Source: Curtobacterium sp. L6-1
GTDB taxonomy: Bacteria; Actinomycetota; Actinomycetes; Actinomycetales; Microbacteriaceae
Direction of reading: 5' to 3'
Assembly (NCBI RefSeq): GCF_018885305.1
Contig: NZ_CP076544.1
Location: 3,224,001 to 3,288,000, forward strand
DNA: 64,000 nt
A program made the translations under genes and the position numbers. This document shows positions 1 through 8,997 of this stretch, one piece after another. Position 1 is the first letter of the stretch, and every line of letters begins with the position of its first letter. The notes under the pieces were generated by a model, which saw only the letters and a list, made by a program, of their open reading frames with translations, did not search any database and was not told where the DNA came from.

Positions 1-1610
1 TCTGGCCCGCCGGCCTCGGCGTCCTCGCACTCGGCGTGCTCGAGGCGTTCTTCATCGCCTCCCGCCGGAAGATGGTCATGCGGCCGTCGACCCGCATCGA
101 GGCGAGCATGCGGAACGCCCTGTACGCCAAGCTGCAGGACCTGCCGGTCGCGTTCCACGACCGCTGGGAGTCCGGGCAGCTGCTGTCCCGCTCGGTGTCC
201 GACCTGTCGCTCATCCGCCGCTGGTTGGCCTTCGGCATCGTGCTGCTCGTCGTGAACGTCGTGACGATCGTCATCGGGTTCGCGGTGCTCTTCACCTTCG
301 GGTGGCAGCTCGGCCTGATCTTCCTCCTCGCGTCGATCCCGGTGTGGGTGAACAGCGTGCTGTTCGAGCGGAAGTACTCGATCGTCGCCCGCCGCAGCCA
401 GGACCAGGTCGGCGACCTCGCGACGAGCGTCGAGCAGTCGGTGCACGGCATCCGCGTGCTCAAGGCGTTCGGGCGCGGTCGGTACAAGCTCGACGAGTTC
501 GCCGAGCAGGCCGAACAGCTGCGGGGCACCGAGATCGAGAAGGCCAAGGCCATCGCGGCGATCTGGCTGTGGCTCCTGCTCGTGCCGGACGTGGCGTTCG
601 CGCTCTGCCTGCTCGCGGGCATCTGGCTCGCCAGCCAAGGGGACCTCAGCGTCGGCCAGCTGTTCGCGTTCTTCGCGACCGCCACGGTGCTGCGCTTCCC
701 GATCGAGTCGATCGGCTTCTTCCTGTCGATGACCTTCGACACCCGGACCGCCGTCGACCGCTACTTCGAGGTGATGGACTCCGAGAACACCATCACCGAC
801 CCCGCGGAGCCCAGGACGATCGCCGAACCGCACGGTGCGCTGTCGTTCAACGCCACGCACTTCCGCTACCAGGACTCCCCGGCGCAGTTCCCCGACCTGG
901 TGGACGGCGTCGAGCTGCACCTGCAGCCGGGCGAGACGATGGCCCTGGTCGGGCTCACCGGCTCCGGCAAGACCACGCTGCTGGCGCTCGTGCCGCGGCT
1001 GTACGACGTCACCGGCGGCTCGGTCACGATCGACGGCGTCGACGTCCGCGACCTGACACGGGCGGACCTGCGTCGGCACGTGGCGGTCGCGTTCGAGGAC
1101 GCCACGCTGTTCTCGTCGAGCGTCCGCGACAACGTGCTGCTCGGGCGTCCGGACCTGTCCGGGGACGAGGCCGAGCGGGTCATGCGCGAGGCGCTCGACA
1201 TCGCGCAGGCGTCGTTCGTCGACGACCTGCCCGAGGGCGTCGACACCATGGTCGGCGAGGAGGGCCTGTCCCTCTCCGGCGGGCAGCGGCAGCGACTCGC
1301 CCTGGCGCGGGCGATCGCGGCCCGGCCGAGCGTGCTCGTCCTCGACGACCCGCTGTCGGCGCTCGACGTCGACACCGAGGCGCGGGTCGAGGCCGGCCTG
1401 CGTCGGGTCCTCGCGGAGACGACGTCGCTCATCGTCGCCCACCGTCCGTCGACCGTGACGCTCGCCGACCGGGTGGCGCTCATGGAGGACGGGCGCGTCA
1501 CCGCCGTCGGCACGCACGCCGAGCTGATGGCCACCAACGAGCACTACCGATCCGTCATCTCGTCGCTCGACGACGACGACGCGAAGGACCGACAGGAGGC
1601 GATGGCATGA
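1..1610 (+). CDS. ABC exporter half-transporter, first subunit (5'-partial)
   Basis: Membrane half-transporter with a C-terminal ATPase, likely pairing with the next gene as a heterodimeric type IV exporter; the substrate is unknown. The frame is open from base 3, so the true start and first membrane helices lie outside the window. Transmembrane helices fill roughly the first 240 residues. The ATPase shows Walker [10 protein letters not shown] near residue 317 and signature [10 protein letters not shown]. Walker B reads [12 protein letters not shown], with Asp replacing the catalytic Glu, and the Q-loop has AFED rather than a Gln. This NBD therefore builds the degenerate ATP site typical of heterodimeric exporters. 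It overlaps the next gene by ATGA, so translation is probably coupled. Confidence 0.93.
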   Translation, partial: WPAGLGVLALGVLEAFFIASRRKMVMRPSTRIEASMRNALYAKLQDLPVAFHDRWESGQLLSRSVSDLSLIRRWLAFGIVLLVVNVVTIVIGFAVLFTFGWQLGLIFLLASIPVWVNSVLFERKYSIVARRSQDQVGDLATSVEQSVHGIRVLKAFGRGRYKLDEFAEQAEQLRGTEIEKAKAIAAIWLWLLLVPDVAFALCLLAGIWLASQGDLSVGQLFAFFATATVLRFPIESIGFFLSMTFDTRTAVDRYFEVMDSENTITDPAEPRTIAEPHGALSFNATHFRYQDSPAQFPDLVDGVELHLQPGETMALVGLTGSGKTTLLALVPRLYDVTGGSVTIDGVDVRDLTRADLRRHVAVAFEDATLFSSSVRDNVLLGRPDLSGDEAERVMREALDIAQASFVDDLPEGVDTMVGEEGLSLSGGQRQRLALARAIAARPSVLVLDDPLSALDVDTEARVEAGLRRVLAETTSLIVAHRPSTVTLADRVALMEDGRVTAVGTHAELMATNEHYRSVISSLDDDDAKDRQEAMA

Positions 1611-3538
1611 GCGACGACCAGGACGCACGGGTGACCGTCGACCAGGGACCGCAGTCAGGCGCGGAGCCGGTCGCGCAGGTCGGCACCGGCACGCAGGCGG
1701 CCGAGGGAGCAGCCCCGGTCACCGCGTCGATCACGGTGCGCGGTGTCCGCGGCGAGGAGCGCGAGGACTTCACGAAGTCCGAGAGCCGTCGCCTGCGGCG
1801 CCGGTCGCTGTCCCTGCTCGGCTCCCTCGCGGCACCGCTCCGGGCGCGGCTGTGGGGGATCGCGGTCGTCGTCGTGCTCGCGACCGCCGGCCAGGTCGCG
1901 GGGCCGTCCCTCATCGCGTGGGGCATCGACCACGCGCTCCCCGCCGTGCTCGACCGCGAGGACTGGGCCCCGGCCTTCCTCGTCGTCGGGTCGTACGTCA
2001 CGATCGCGGTCGTCGGCGCGGTCCTCACCGCCTGGTACACCGTGCTCTCCGCGCGCATCAGCCAGGCGATCCTGTTCGACCTGCGGAAGCGGGTGTTCCT
2101 GCACACGCAGCGGTTGTCGCTCGAGTTCCACGAGACGTACACGTCGGGCCGGATCATCTCGCGCCAGACGAGCGACCTCGACTCGATCCGCGAACTGCTC
2201 GACTCCGGGTTGAACCAGCTCATCCAGGGTGTGCTGTACATGCTGTTCACCGCGGTGGCGCTCGTGCTGCTCGATCCGACCTCGGGCCTGGTGCTCGCGA
2301 TCGCCCTCGTGCCGCTGTGGTTCCTGACCCGGTGGTTCCAGCAGCGCTCGCAGCAGCTGTTCCGGTCGACCCGCACGACGAGCGCGCGCGTGATCGTGCA
2401 CTTCGTCGAGACGATGACCGGCATCCGGGCGGTGCAGGCCTTCCGCAAGGAGTCCCGCAACGAGACCGAGTACGGGGACCAGGTCGAGCAGAACCGGCAG
2501 GCGAACGCGCGTGTGTTCAACCTGTTCGGGATCTTCGACCCGGGCCTGGTGCTCATCGGGAACGCCACGCTCGCGGCGGTCGTCATCATCGGCGGCTTCC
2601 GGGTCGTCGGCGGGTCGCTCGAGATCGGCGCGCTGCTGGCCGTCGCGCTCTACGCCAAGCGGTTCTTCGACCCGGCGCAGGAGCTCGCGATGTTCTACAA
2701 CAGCTACCAGTCGGCCTCGGCGGCGATGGAGAAGATCTCCGGCGTCCTCGAGGAACAGCCGAGCGTCCCCGACCCCGCGAAGCCGGTCACGCTGCCGAAC
2801 GCCGTGGGCCGGGTCGACTTCGAGCACGTCGAGTTCGCCTACAAGGAGGACCGGGTCGTGCTGCCGGAGTTCGACCTGCACATCCCGGCGGGGCAGACCA
2901 TCGCGCTCGTCGGGTCGACCGGTGCCGGCAAGTCGACGCTCGCGAAGCTCATGGCGCGGTTCTACGACCCGACCGCGGGCAGCGTGACCCTGGACGGCGT
3001 GGACCTGCGCGACCTGGACCCGAAGGACATGCGGCGTGCGGTCGTCATGGTGACGCAGGAGGCGTACCTGTTCTCCGGCTCGGTGGCGGACAACATCGAG
3101 CTCGGACGCCCGGGTGCCTCGCGGCGCGAGATCGAGGCTGCGGCGAAGGCGGTCGGTGCCCACGAGTTCATCACGGCGCTGCCCGACGGGTACGACACCG
3201 ACGTGAACAAGCGCGGCGGCCGTGTGTCGGCGGGGCAGCGCCAGCTGCTGTCCTTCGCCCGGGCGTTCCTGGCGGACCCGAAGGTGCTCATCCTCGACGA
3301 GGCCACGGCGTCGCTGGACATCCCGTCGGAGCGACTGGTGCAGGAGGGTCTCGAGACCCTGCTCGCCGACCGGACCGCGGTCATCATCGCCCACCGGCTG
3401 TCGACCGTCGCGATCGCCCACCGGGTGCTCGTGATGGAGTACGGCCGGATCGTCGAGGACGGCACGCCCGCCGACCTCATCGCGGGCACGGGACGCTTCG
3501 CCCAGCTGCACGCGGCCTGGCGGGACTCGCTGGTCTGA
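1607..3538 (+). CDS. ABC exporter half-transporter, second subunit
   Basis: A 643-residue half-transporter partnering the preceding gene. A hydrophilic N-terminus of about 75 residues precedes the membrane domain, and the ATPase fills the C-terminal 240 residues. Walker A is GSTGAGKST, the signature is [11 protein letters not shown], Walker B is [12 protein letters not shown] and the H-loop is AHRLST. The catalytic Glu is present here, unlike in the partner, so hydrolysis should rely on this subunit's Walker B. The ATG lies in the ATGA overlap; the longer upstream open frame is antisense-like noise across the first gene. A perfect hairpin follows the stop, so the pair probably ends the transcript. 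The substrate could be a drug, lipid or peptide; nothing here decides. Confidence 0.94.
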   Translation: MSDDQDARVTVDQGPQSGAEPVAQVGTGTQAAEGAAPVTASITVRGVRGEEREDFTKSESRRLRRRSLSLLGSLAAPLRARLWGIAVVVVLATAGQVAGPSLIAWGIDHALPAVLDREDWAPAFLVVGSYVTIAVVGAVLTAWYTVLSARISQAILFDLRKRVFLHTQRLSLEFHETYTSGRIISRQTSDLDSIRELLDSGLNQLIQGVLYMLFTAVALVLLDPTSGLVLAIALVPLWFLTRWFQQRSQQLFRSTRTTSARVIVHFVETMTGIRAVQAFRKESRNETEYGDQVEQNRQANARVFNLFGIFDPGLVLIGNATLAAVVIIGGFRVVGGSLEIGALLAVALYAKRFFDPAQELAMFYNSYQSASAAMEKISGVLEEQPSVPDPAKPVTLPNAVGRVDFEHVEFAYKEDRVVLPEFDLHIPAGQTIALVGSTGAGKSTLAKLMARFYDPTAGSVTLDGVDLRDLDPKDMRRAVVMVTQEAYLFSGSVADNIELGRPGASRREIEAAAKAVGAHEFITALPDGYDTDVNKRGGRVSAGQRQLLSFARAFLADPKVLILDEATASLDIPSERLVQEGLETLLADRTAVIIAHRLSTVAIAHRVLVMEYGRIVEDGTPADLIAGTGRFAQLHAAWRDSLV

Positions 3539-3576
3539 CCGCGTCCATCGCCCCGACGGCCCTCTTGCGCCCCGCC

Positions 3577-3616
3577 ACGCACATCGCGCCCCGTCCCGAC
3601 GGGGCGCGATGTGCGT
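3577..3616 (+). terminator. Perfect 19-bp hairpin after the exporter pair
   Basis: Arms 3577-3595 and 3598-3616 are perfectly complementary around a 2-nt centre (core GCGCCCCGTC/GACGGGGCGC). It lies 39 bp after the exporter stop, with no T-run, as is common for high-GC terminators. Confidence 0.75.
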
Positions 3617-3669
3617 CCGGGGGTGCGTCCCGCCCGGGCCGGGGCGGGTGACCGTGGTTGGCTGGGGGG

Positions 3670-4140
3670 ATGAGCAGCAACGACGTCCAGCCGGGAGGCG
3701 TCGCCCTGCGCGACCCCTTCGTCGGTGCCCCCTTCGCCGAGGCCGTCCGGCGGTTCTGGCGGAAGTACACGGTGTTCACCGGTCGGGCGTCCCGCTCCGA
3801 GTTCTGGTGGTGGTGGCTGACGTCGTTCGCGATCGGCCTGGTGCTGCAACTCGTGCCGCAGGCGTTCACCCCGGACGCCCCGCTGCTCGAGAACCCCGTC
3901 GGGTCCTACCTGTTCGTGCTCTGGGCCCTCGTGACGCTCGTCGGCGGACTGGCCCTCGGCGCCCGGCGGCTGCACGACGTGAACCTGTCCGGCTTCTGGC
4001 AGTTCCTGCACGTGCTCCCGGGCATCGGGTCGCTCGTGCTGTCCGTGTTCTTCCTGCTGCCGTCGAACTCGAAGGGCACGCGGTTCGACCTGCAGCCCGG
4101 CCCGGTCACACCCGGCCCGGGGACGTCCACGCGGCGCTAG
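3670..4140 (+). CDS. DUF805 family membrane protein
   Basis: Small integral membrane protein of 156 residues, function unknown. The DUF805 hallmark is visible: a basic-aromatic stretch FWRKYTVFTGRASRSEFW near residue 30, followed by about four hydrophobic segments and the motif GARRLHDVNLSG near residue 97. The start is the ATG preceded by a GGGGGG run; an in-frame TTG 12 nt upstream is less convincing. The stop overlaps the stop of the convergent alkyltransferase-like gene within the palindrome CTAG, so the two converge with no spacer. Confidence 0.88.
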   Translation: MSSNDVQPGGVALRDPFVGAPFAEAVRRFWRKYTVFTGRASRSEFWWWWLTSFAIGLVLQLVPQAFTPDAPLLENPVGSYLFVLWALVTLVGGLALGARRLHDVNLSGFWQFLHVLPGIGSLVLSVFFLLPSNSKGTRFDLQPGPVTPGPGTSTRR

Positions 4141-4496
4141 TCCGGCCGGCCGGGCGCGGTCGGCGACCAGCGCGCACGGCGCATGTCGAGCCTCCAGGCC
4201 GTCGCGTCGTCGACCGCACGGGTCGGTCGCAGCGGGGTGCCCTCCGCGCGGTAGTGCTCGAGGGCACGCGCTTCGTGGTGGACCGGGGGCAGCCCGCCGG
4301 CCCGGACGACCCGCCACCAGGGCAGGTGCGCACCCTCGTGGGCCATCACCTTCCCGACGGCACGGGACGCGCGGGAGCCGAGTACGGCGGCGACGTCGCC
4401 GTACGTCATCACGCGGCCCGGCGGGATGGCGCGGACGACCTCCGCGACGGCGGCACCGAAGTCGTCGGGGTCCCCGTCGGACGGCGGTGCCGACAC
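4137..4496 (-). CDS. Alkyltransferase-like protein (MGMT fold, ATL)
   Basis: A 119-residue protein resembling only the DNA-binding domain of O6-alkylguanine-DNA methyltransferases. Family motifs include PPGRVMTYGDVAAVLG and ASRAVGKVMAHEG. Where active enzymes have the PCHRV cysteine this protein reads LPWWRVV, so it cannot accept an alkyl group and fits the ATL class. ATL proteins bind O6-alkylguanine lesions and recruit nucleotide-excision repair (family knowledge). The start is taken as the GTG at 4496, giving a compact domain 8 bp downstream of the acetyltransferase stop. The two genes are probably co-transcribed. Confidence 0.85.
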   Translation of the reverse strand: MSAPPSDGDPDDFGAAVAEVVRAIPPGRVMTYGDVAAVLGSRASRAVGKVMAHEGAHLPWWRVVRAGGLPPVHHEARALEHYRAEGTPLRPTRAVDDATAWRLDMRRARWSPTAPGRPD

Positions 4497-4504
4497 GACG
4501 ACGC

Positions 4505-4957
4505 CTAGAGCGTCAGCGTCGCGAAGTGGTCGCCGTACTGCGTCTCGCCGACGACCTGGAAGCCGAGCGCCTCGAAGAACGCCGCCGGGCTGCCGGCACC
4601 GGGCTCGTAGACCACGGTCAGGCGCTCGAACCCGCGCTTGCGGGCCTCGTCCGCCAGACCGTGCACCGCGAAGCGACCGACACCACGGCCCTGCGCGTTC
4701 GCGGCGACGTTGACGCGCCAGATGCAGCTGCGGAGCTCCTCCTGTACGTTCTCGGCGTCGAAGCTGCCGATGATGAGGCCGACGACCTCGTCCCCGTCGA
4801 GCACGACGCGGGGCCACGAGGCGGTCGGCTTCACGTCCGACTCGGCCTGCGCGTACGAGGTCGGCTGGACGAACTGCTCCTGCCCGGGCTTCAGCGTCAG
4901 CGAGTTGGCCGCTGCGGCGGTCGCTGCGGAGAGTTCTTCGAGGCGGAGGTCCGTCAT
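4505..4957 (-). CDS. GNAT family N-acetyltransferase
   Basis: Cytosolic acetyl-CoA-dependent acyltransferase of 150 residues; the substrate is unknown. The acetyl-CoA-binding loop is seen as VAANAQGRGVGRFAVHGL near residues 88-105 (R-G-x-G type motif A). The C-terminal signature AAFFEALGFQVVGE is the usual GNAT motif B. The N-terminus resembles spermine/spermidine-type acetyltransferases, but this is weak. The ATG at 4957 is chosen because upstream codons in the frame belong to the divergent ROK gene. It is probably the first gene of a two-gene operon with the alkyltransferase-like gene. Confidence 0.88.
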   Translation of the reverse strand: MTDLRLEELSAATAAAANSLTLKPGQEQFVQPTSYAQAESDVKPTASWPRVVLDGDEVVGLIIGSFDAENVQEELRSCIWRVNVAANAQGRGVGRFAVHGLADEARKRGFERLTVVYEPGAGSPAAFFEALGFQVVGETQYGDHFATLTL

Positions 4958-5038
4958 GTCGGTCAGGCTAACGGTGCGAGCGGGGGTGATGCCAGCGGTG
5001 CGACGGCGGATCCGCGCTCCGGCGGTATCGTCACTCGG

Positions 5039-6310
5039 GTGGCGGAGCATCGGCGTGGGGCGAACCTGCCGTCGTTGGGTGGATTCAACCGCACGGTCGT
5101 GCTCGACGCGATCCGCCGGTCCCCGGGCGGCCTGAGCCGCGTCGAGCTCGCCGCCGGCACCGGCTTGAGCCCGCAGACCGTCTCGAACGTCACCCGGTTC
5201 CTCATCGACGCCGGCATGATCGTCGAGTCCGGCACGGTCGTGTCCGGGCGCGGCAAGCCGCGCACGATCCTCCGACTGGAGGCGCGCAGCCGGTTCGCCA
5301 TCGGGGTCCACGTCGACCCCGCGGTCGTCACGTACGTCCTGCTCGACCTCGCCGGGTCCGTGGTCGCCGAGTCGACCACCTCGACGCCGAGCGCCGAGGA
5401 CCCGGACCAGGTGGTCCGGACGATGGCGGCCGCCGTCGACGGACTCGTCGGCGGGGCCGGCGTCGCCCCCGACAGCGTGCTCGGCGTGGGCATCGCCTCG
5501 CCCGGACCGATCGACGCGGCGGCCGGCATCGTGCTCGACCCGCCGTTCCTGCCGCGGTGGCGCGACGTGCCGCTCCGCGACGCGCTCGGCGACGCCACCG
5601 GCTACCCGGTGCTCCTCGAGAAGGACGTGACCGCGGCCGCGGTCGGCGAGGTGTTCCTGGCGCGGGAGACGGCGGCGCGGGACTTCGCGTTCGTGTACTT
5701 CGGCACGGGGTTCGGCGTCGGGCTCGTCCTCGACCACGAACCCGTGCGCGGCTCGGGGTCGAACGCCGGGGACGCCGGACACATCATGGTCGACCAGGGG
5801 TCGCTCGCCGGGACCCCCGACGGGAGCGGCGGTCGGGGCGAGGTCGGGGCGACCGTGACACCCGACCGGCTCGTGCGGATCGCGGCGGAGCGGGGCGTGC
5901 CACTCGGCGACGGCGGTGGTGCCGGCGTCGGGGCGGACGGCGACGTGGACCTCGCCGCGGTCGACCGGGCGTGGGACGGGCTCGGCGCAGCGGTCGACGC
6001 GGGGGATCCGCTCGCGACGGCGTTCGCCGCCGAGGTCGGTGCCGTCATGGGGCGCGCAGTGGTCGTCATCGTGAACCTGCTCGACGTCGACCGGGTGGTC
6101 TTCGGCGGGCCGTTCTGGGCCCGGATCGCAGCGGCGGCCCTCCCGGCGGCGACGGCGGCGATCGCCGGGTCGCCGATCCTGGTGCCGAAGCACCCGGTGA
6201 CGGTGGTCGAGAGCCCGCGCGGTGCCGACGTGGCCGCGGTCGGGGCCGCGTGCCTGGTCCTCGACGCGGCGCTGTCCCCGCGGGCGAGCACGATGCTCAT
6301 CGCGCACTGA
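5039..6310 (+). CDS. ROK family transcriptional regulator
   Basis: A 423-residue protein with an N-terminal winged helix-turn-helix (about residues 12-75, with SRVELAAGTGLSPQTVSNVT) fused to a ROK sugar-kinase-like domain (about 85-420). This is the NagC/XylR-type architecture, which senses sugars or sugar phosphates. The ATP-loop region reads VYFGTGFGVGLVLDHE. The ROK zinc motif (CxCGxxGC) is missing: after the GDAGHIM segment the chain has a Gly-rich stretch without cysteines, so the usual zinc-stabilised loop is absent. The GTG start is chosen just before the HTH. It lies divergent to the acetyltransferase and upstream of PhzF and the mannoside importer, which it may control. Confidence 0.9.
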   Translation: MAEHRRGANLPSLGGFNRTVVLDAIRRSPGGLSRVELAAGTGLSPQTVSNVTRFLIDAGMIVESGTVVSGRGKPRTILRLEARSRFAIGVHVDPAVVTYVLLDLAGSVVAESTTSTPSAEDPDQVVRTMAAAVDGLVGGAGVAPDSVLGVGIASPGPIDAAAGIVLDPPFLPRWRDVPLRDALGDATGYPVLLEKDVTAAAVGEVFLARETAARDFAFVYFGTGFGVGLVLDHEPVRGSGSNAGDAGHIMVDQGSLAGTPDGSGGRGEVGATVTPDRLVRIAAERGVPLGDGGGAGVGADGDVDLAAVDRAWDGLGAAVDAGDPLATAFAAEVGAVMGRAVVVIVNLLDVDRVVFGGPFWARIAAAALPAATAAIAGSPILVPKHPVTVVESPRGADVAAVGAACLVLDAALSPRASTMLIAH

Positions 6311-6351
6311 GCGCGGCCGCGGTGGCCGCGCCTGCTCGGTACGCTCGGGCG

Positions 6352-7200
6352 GTGCAGTCCGTCGAGGTCCTCCGGTACACCGCGTTCGCCGACCCGCAGG
6401 CGCCCGGCGGCGGGAACCCCGCGGGCGTCGTCCTCGAGGCGGCGGGCCTGACGGACACCGACATGCTCGCGATCGCCGCACGGGTCGGCTACTCCGAGAC
6501 CGCCTTCGTCACGGCTGCCGACAGCGGCCGGGTGCACGTGCGGTACTTCTCGCCGGCCGCCGAGGTGCCCTTCTGCGGCCACGCGACCGTCGCCCTCGCG
6601 GTGGCCATCGCGGAACGGCAGGGCGTCGGCGCGCGGGTGTTCGTGACGGCCGCGGGCGACGTGGCCCTGACCGCGACGACGACCGACGCCGGGGTGCAGG
6701 TCGCGATGACGAGCGTCGAGCCGGCGGCCAGGCCGATCCCGGCGGAGCGGCTCCTCCCGCTGCTCGAGGTGCTCGGACTCGTGCCCGCCGACCTCGACCC
6801 GGAGCACCCGCCGCTGGAGTCGTTCGCCGGCAACTGGCACCCCGTGCTCGTCCTCGCCGAGGCGGACCTGTTCCACCAGTTCCGCTTCGCGCCGGACGTG
6901 CTCGCGGACCGCATGCGGCGGAGCGGGTGGCCGGCGACGGTGACCGTCCTGCACCGGACCGGGGCGGGGGAGTACGAGGCGCGCAACCTGTTCCCGGTCG
7001 GACGGATCACCGAGGACCCGGCCACCGGATCGGCTGCGGCGTCGGTCGGGGCCTACCTGCGGGCGGTGGGGCGGGCCTCCGCGGGCGACCGGGTCGTGAT
7101 CCGACAGGGGCGGCACGTCGGGCGGCCGAGCCTGCTGCTCGTCGACGTGCCCGCCGCGGGCGGCGTCACGGTGACCGGCGGCGCCACGCCGATCCGGTAG
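6352..7200 (+). CDS. PhzF family isomerase-like protein
   Basis: A 282-residue protein of the PhzF/diaminopimelate-epimerase-like fold; family members include isomerases of unknown substrate. The N-terminal motif GGGNPAGVV (about residues 19-27) and E49 in YSETAFV match the family catalytic Glu (Glu45 in PhzF). The C-terminal half shows the partner motif EDPATGSAA. The length is normal for the family. The GTG start lies 42 bp after the ROK stop, so the two may form an operon. No phenazine genes are nearby, so a housekeeping or detoxifying isomerase is more likely than antibiotic synthesis. Confidence 0.9.
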   Translation: MQSVEVLRYTAFADPQAPGGGNPAGVVLEAAGLTDTDMLAIAARVGYSETAFVTAADSGRVHVRYFSPAAEVPFCGHATVALAVAIAERQGVGARVFVTAAGDVALTATTTDAGVQVAMTSVEPAARPIPAERLLPLLEVLGLVPADLDPEHPPLESFAGNWHPVLVLAEADLFHQFRFAPDVLADRMRRSGWPATVTVLHRTGAGEYEARNLFPVGRITEDPATGSAAASVGAYLRAVGRASAGDRVVIRQGRHVGRPSLLLVDVPAAGGVTVTGGATPIR

Positions 7201-7319
7201 CCGACCGCGGCCGAGTCGCGGCTGTCGGGCCGGCTCGTCGCAGCCGACCGGGGCGACCGTTCGCGCTGCGCGACGACGTTCGCGCCCGCGCGGCCGAACG
7301 GTGTCGATCAGCGCGAATG

Positions 7320-7388
7320 CCAGCGCGCCCGCGCGCGCCCGCGCCCGCCCGCTCCCGCCCGCGCCCGCCCGCGCCGCCGCGCCCGCAG
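7320..7388. repeat. Low-complexity GC tract (cgcccg-rich)
   Basis: About 70 bp built from irregular reiterations of cgcccg/cgcgcc in the 306-bp gap between PhzF and the mannoside-importer operon. No coding signal is visible. Confidence 0.75.
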
Positions 7389-7420
7389 GTCAGGAACCGG
7401 GTGCGCTTCGCGCCAGCCGC

Positions 7421-7452
7421 TTGACAACTGTTAAGTCCACACGATGGACTAA
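7421..7452 (+). promoter_or_regulatory. Promoter -35 and palindromic operator of the importer operon
   Basis: A consensus -35 TTGACA lies at 7421-7426. Downstream is the inverted repeat AGTCCA (7434-7439), five bases, TGGACT (7445-7450), flanked by TTA and AA. It sits 57 bp before the solute-binding-protein start and overlaps the expected -10 region, as a repressor site would. The upstream ROK regulator is the obvious candidate ligand, by inference only. No clear -10 hexamer was seen. Confidence 0.6.
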
Positions 7453-7506
7453 TCACGCAACGCGGGCAACGGAGTCCGCGACCTTCACCCGTGCAAAGGA
7501 GCACCG

Positions 7507-8865
7507 ATGAAACGCACCCGCATCATCGCCGGACTCGCCGCCGTGGCCGTCGCCGCGGTCGGACTCGCCGGCTGCTCGAGCTCGGGGTCCGCCTCGAGCG
7601 ACACGATCAAGATCGCCTACCAGAAGTTCGGCGCCTTCCAGCAGCTCGACGCCCAGATGAAGGTCGTCAAGAAGGAGTACGAGAAGGCCAACCCGGGCAA
7701 GACGGTCGAGCTCGTCCCGATCCAGGCGCAGGAGAACGACTACGCCACCAAGCTCGCGCTCATGAACAAGGCGCCCGCCACCGCCCCCGACGTCATGTAC
7801 GAGGACACGTTCCTCGTGAAGGCCGACGCCCAGGCCGGGTACCTGCTGCCCCTCGACGAGTACACGGCGAAGTGGGACGAGTGGGACCAGTTCTTCGACA
7901 ACGCCAAGCAGGCGGGCCAGGGCGAGGACGGCAAGGTCTACGGCATCCCGATGGGCACCGACACCCGCGCCCTCTGGTACAACAAGGACCTCTTCGAGGA
8001 GGTCGGCCTCCCGGTCCCGTGGAAGCCGAAGACCTGGGACGACGTGCTCGACGCGGCGAAGACGATCAAGGCCGAGAAGCCCGACGTCATCCCGTTCAAC
8101 ATCTACTCCGGCAAGCCGCAGGGCGAGGCCGCGACCATGCAGGGCTTCGAGATGCTCCTGTACGGCGCCGACGGCGAGGGCAACACGCTCTACAAGGACA
8201 AGAAGTGGGTCACCGGGTCGGAGCAGTTCCGGGACTCGCTGCAGTTCGTGCAGGACGTGTACCAGGGTGACCTCGGCCCGACCCCGCAGCAGGCACTCGA
8301 CACGAACATCGGCACCACGATCACGCAGACGTGGCTGCCGGAGGGCAAGCTCGCCATCGACCTCGACGGGTCGTGGCAGTCCGGCACCTGGCTCGAGACC
8401 GGCACCGCGCCGTGGGCCGAGTGGAACGACGTGATGGGCCAGGCACCCATGCCGACCCAGAACGGGCAGGCGCCGGGCTACAACAGCATGTCGGGCGGTT
8501 GGACGCTCGCGGTCGGGTCGAAGTCGAAGAACCCGCAGGCCGCGTTCGACTTCATCTCGATGTTCCTCGACAAGGAGGGCTCGCTGAAGTACGACTCGGA
8601 GAACAGCCAGATCGCCGTGCGCAAGGACGTCGCCGAGGACCCGGAGTACACCGGCGCGAACCCGACGTTCGAGTTCTTCTCCGGCCTGGTCGAGAACACC
8701 CACTTCCGCCCCGCGACGAGCGACTACTCGCAGATCTCGAACGCGATCCAGGTCGCCATGGAGTCGGTGATGACCGGGCAGCAGACGCCGGAGGAGGCGG
8801 CCGCCACCTACGACGACGCCGTGGTCGGCATCGTCGGCGAGGACAAGACGGTCGACGTCGGCTGA
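7507..8865 (+). CDS. Carbohydrate ABC importer, lipoprotein solute-binding protein
   Basis: Family 1 extracellular solute-binding protein (452 residues) that captures a sugar outside the membrane. It has a lipoprotein signal peptide with lipobox VGLAGC, cleaved before Cys around residue 22, followed by a Ser-rich linker. Family features include the hinge-region phrase GIPMGTDTRALWYNKDLF and a C-terminal PEEAAATYDD helix. The ATG has an AAAGGAG ribosome site. It begins an operon with two permeases and a GH38 alpha-mannosidase, so a mannose-containing oligosaccharide or glycan fragment is the likely ligand. It is separated from the permeases by a strong hairpin that would keep it in excess. Confidence 0.93.
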   Translation: MKRTRIIAGLAAVAVAAVGLAGCSSSGSASSDTIKIAYQKFGAFQQLDAQMKVVKKEYEKANPGKTVELVPIQAQENDYATKLALMNKAPATAPDVMYEDTFLVKADAQAGYLLPLDEYTAKWDEWDQFFDNAKQAGQGEDGKVYGIPMGTDTRALWYNKDLFEEVGLPVPWKPKTWDDVLDAAKTIKAEKPDVIPFNIYSGKPQGEAATMQGFEMLLYGADGEGNTLYKDKKWVTGSEQFRDSLQFVQDVYQGDLGPTPQQALDTNIGTTITQTWLPEGKLAIDLDGSWQSGTWLETGTAPWAEWNDVMGQAPMPTQNGQAPGYNSMSGGWTLAVGSKSKNPQAAFDFISMFLDKEGSLKYDSENSQIAVRKDVAEDPEYTGANPTFEFFSGLVENTHFRPATSDYSQISNAIQVAMESVMTGQQTPEEAAATYDDAVVGIVGEDKTVDVG

Positions 8866-8914
8866 CGGGTCTCCCCGTCCCCGCCGGCGGGGCCCGTCGA
8901 CGGGTCCCGCTGAC

Positions 8915-8956
8915 GGACGGGAGGCGCGGTGCCGGACCGCACCGCGCCTCCCGTCC
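8915..8956 (+). terminator. 18-bp perfect hairpin between binding protein and permease
   Basis: Arm GGACGGGAGGCGCGGTGC (8915-8932) pairs perfectly with 8939-8956 around the loop CGGACC. The position between a binding-protein gene and its permeases suggests partial termination or mRNA stabilisation that raises binding-protein levels. The arm sequence recurs elsewhere in the window. Confidence 0.7.
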
Positions 8957-8997
8957 ACCCGCACGTCACCCGTGAGCTGCTCTGGAAGGCACCCAGC

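Noticed and set aside
1655..3511. Long minus-strand open frame (618 codons) across the exporter gene
   Set aside because: It mirrors the third-position GC bias of the real gene, is Arg/Pro-rich, has no motif, and opposes a gene with clear ABC motifs.
4487..5038. N-terminal extension of the ROK protein
   Set aside because: Overlaps the acetyltransferase in antisense; HTH begins right after GTG 5039.
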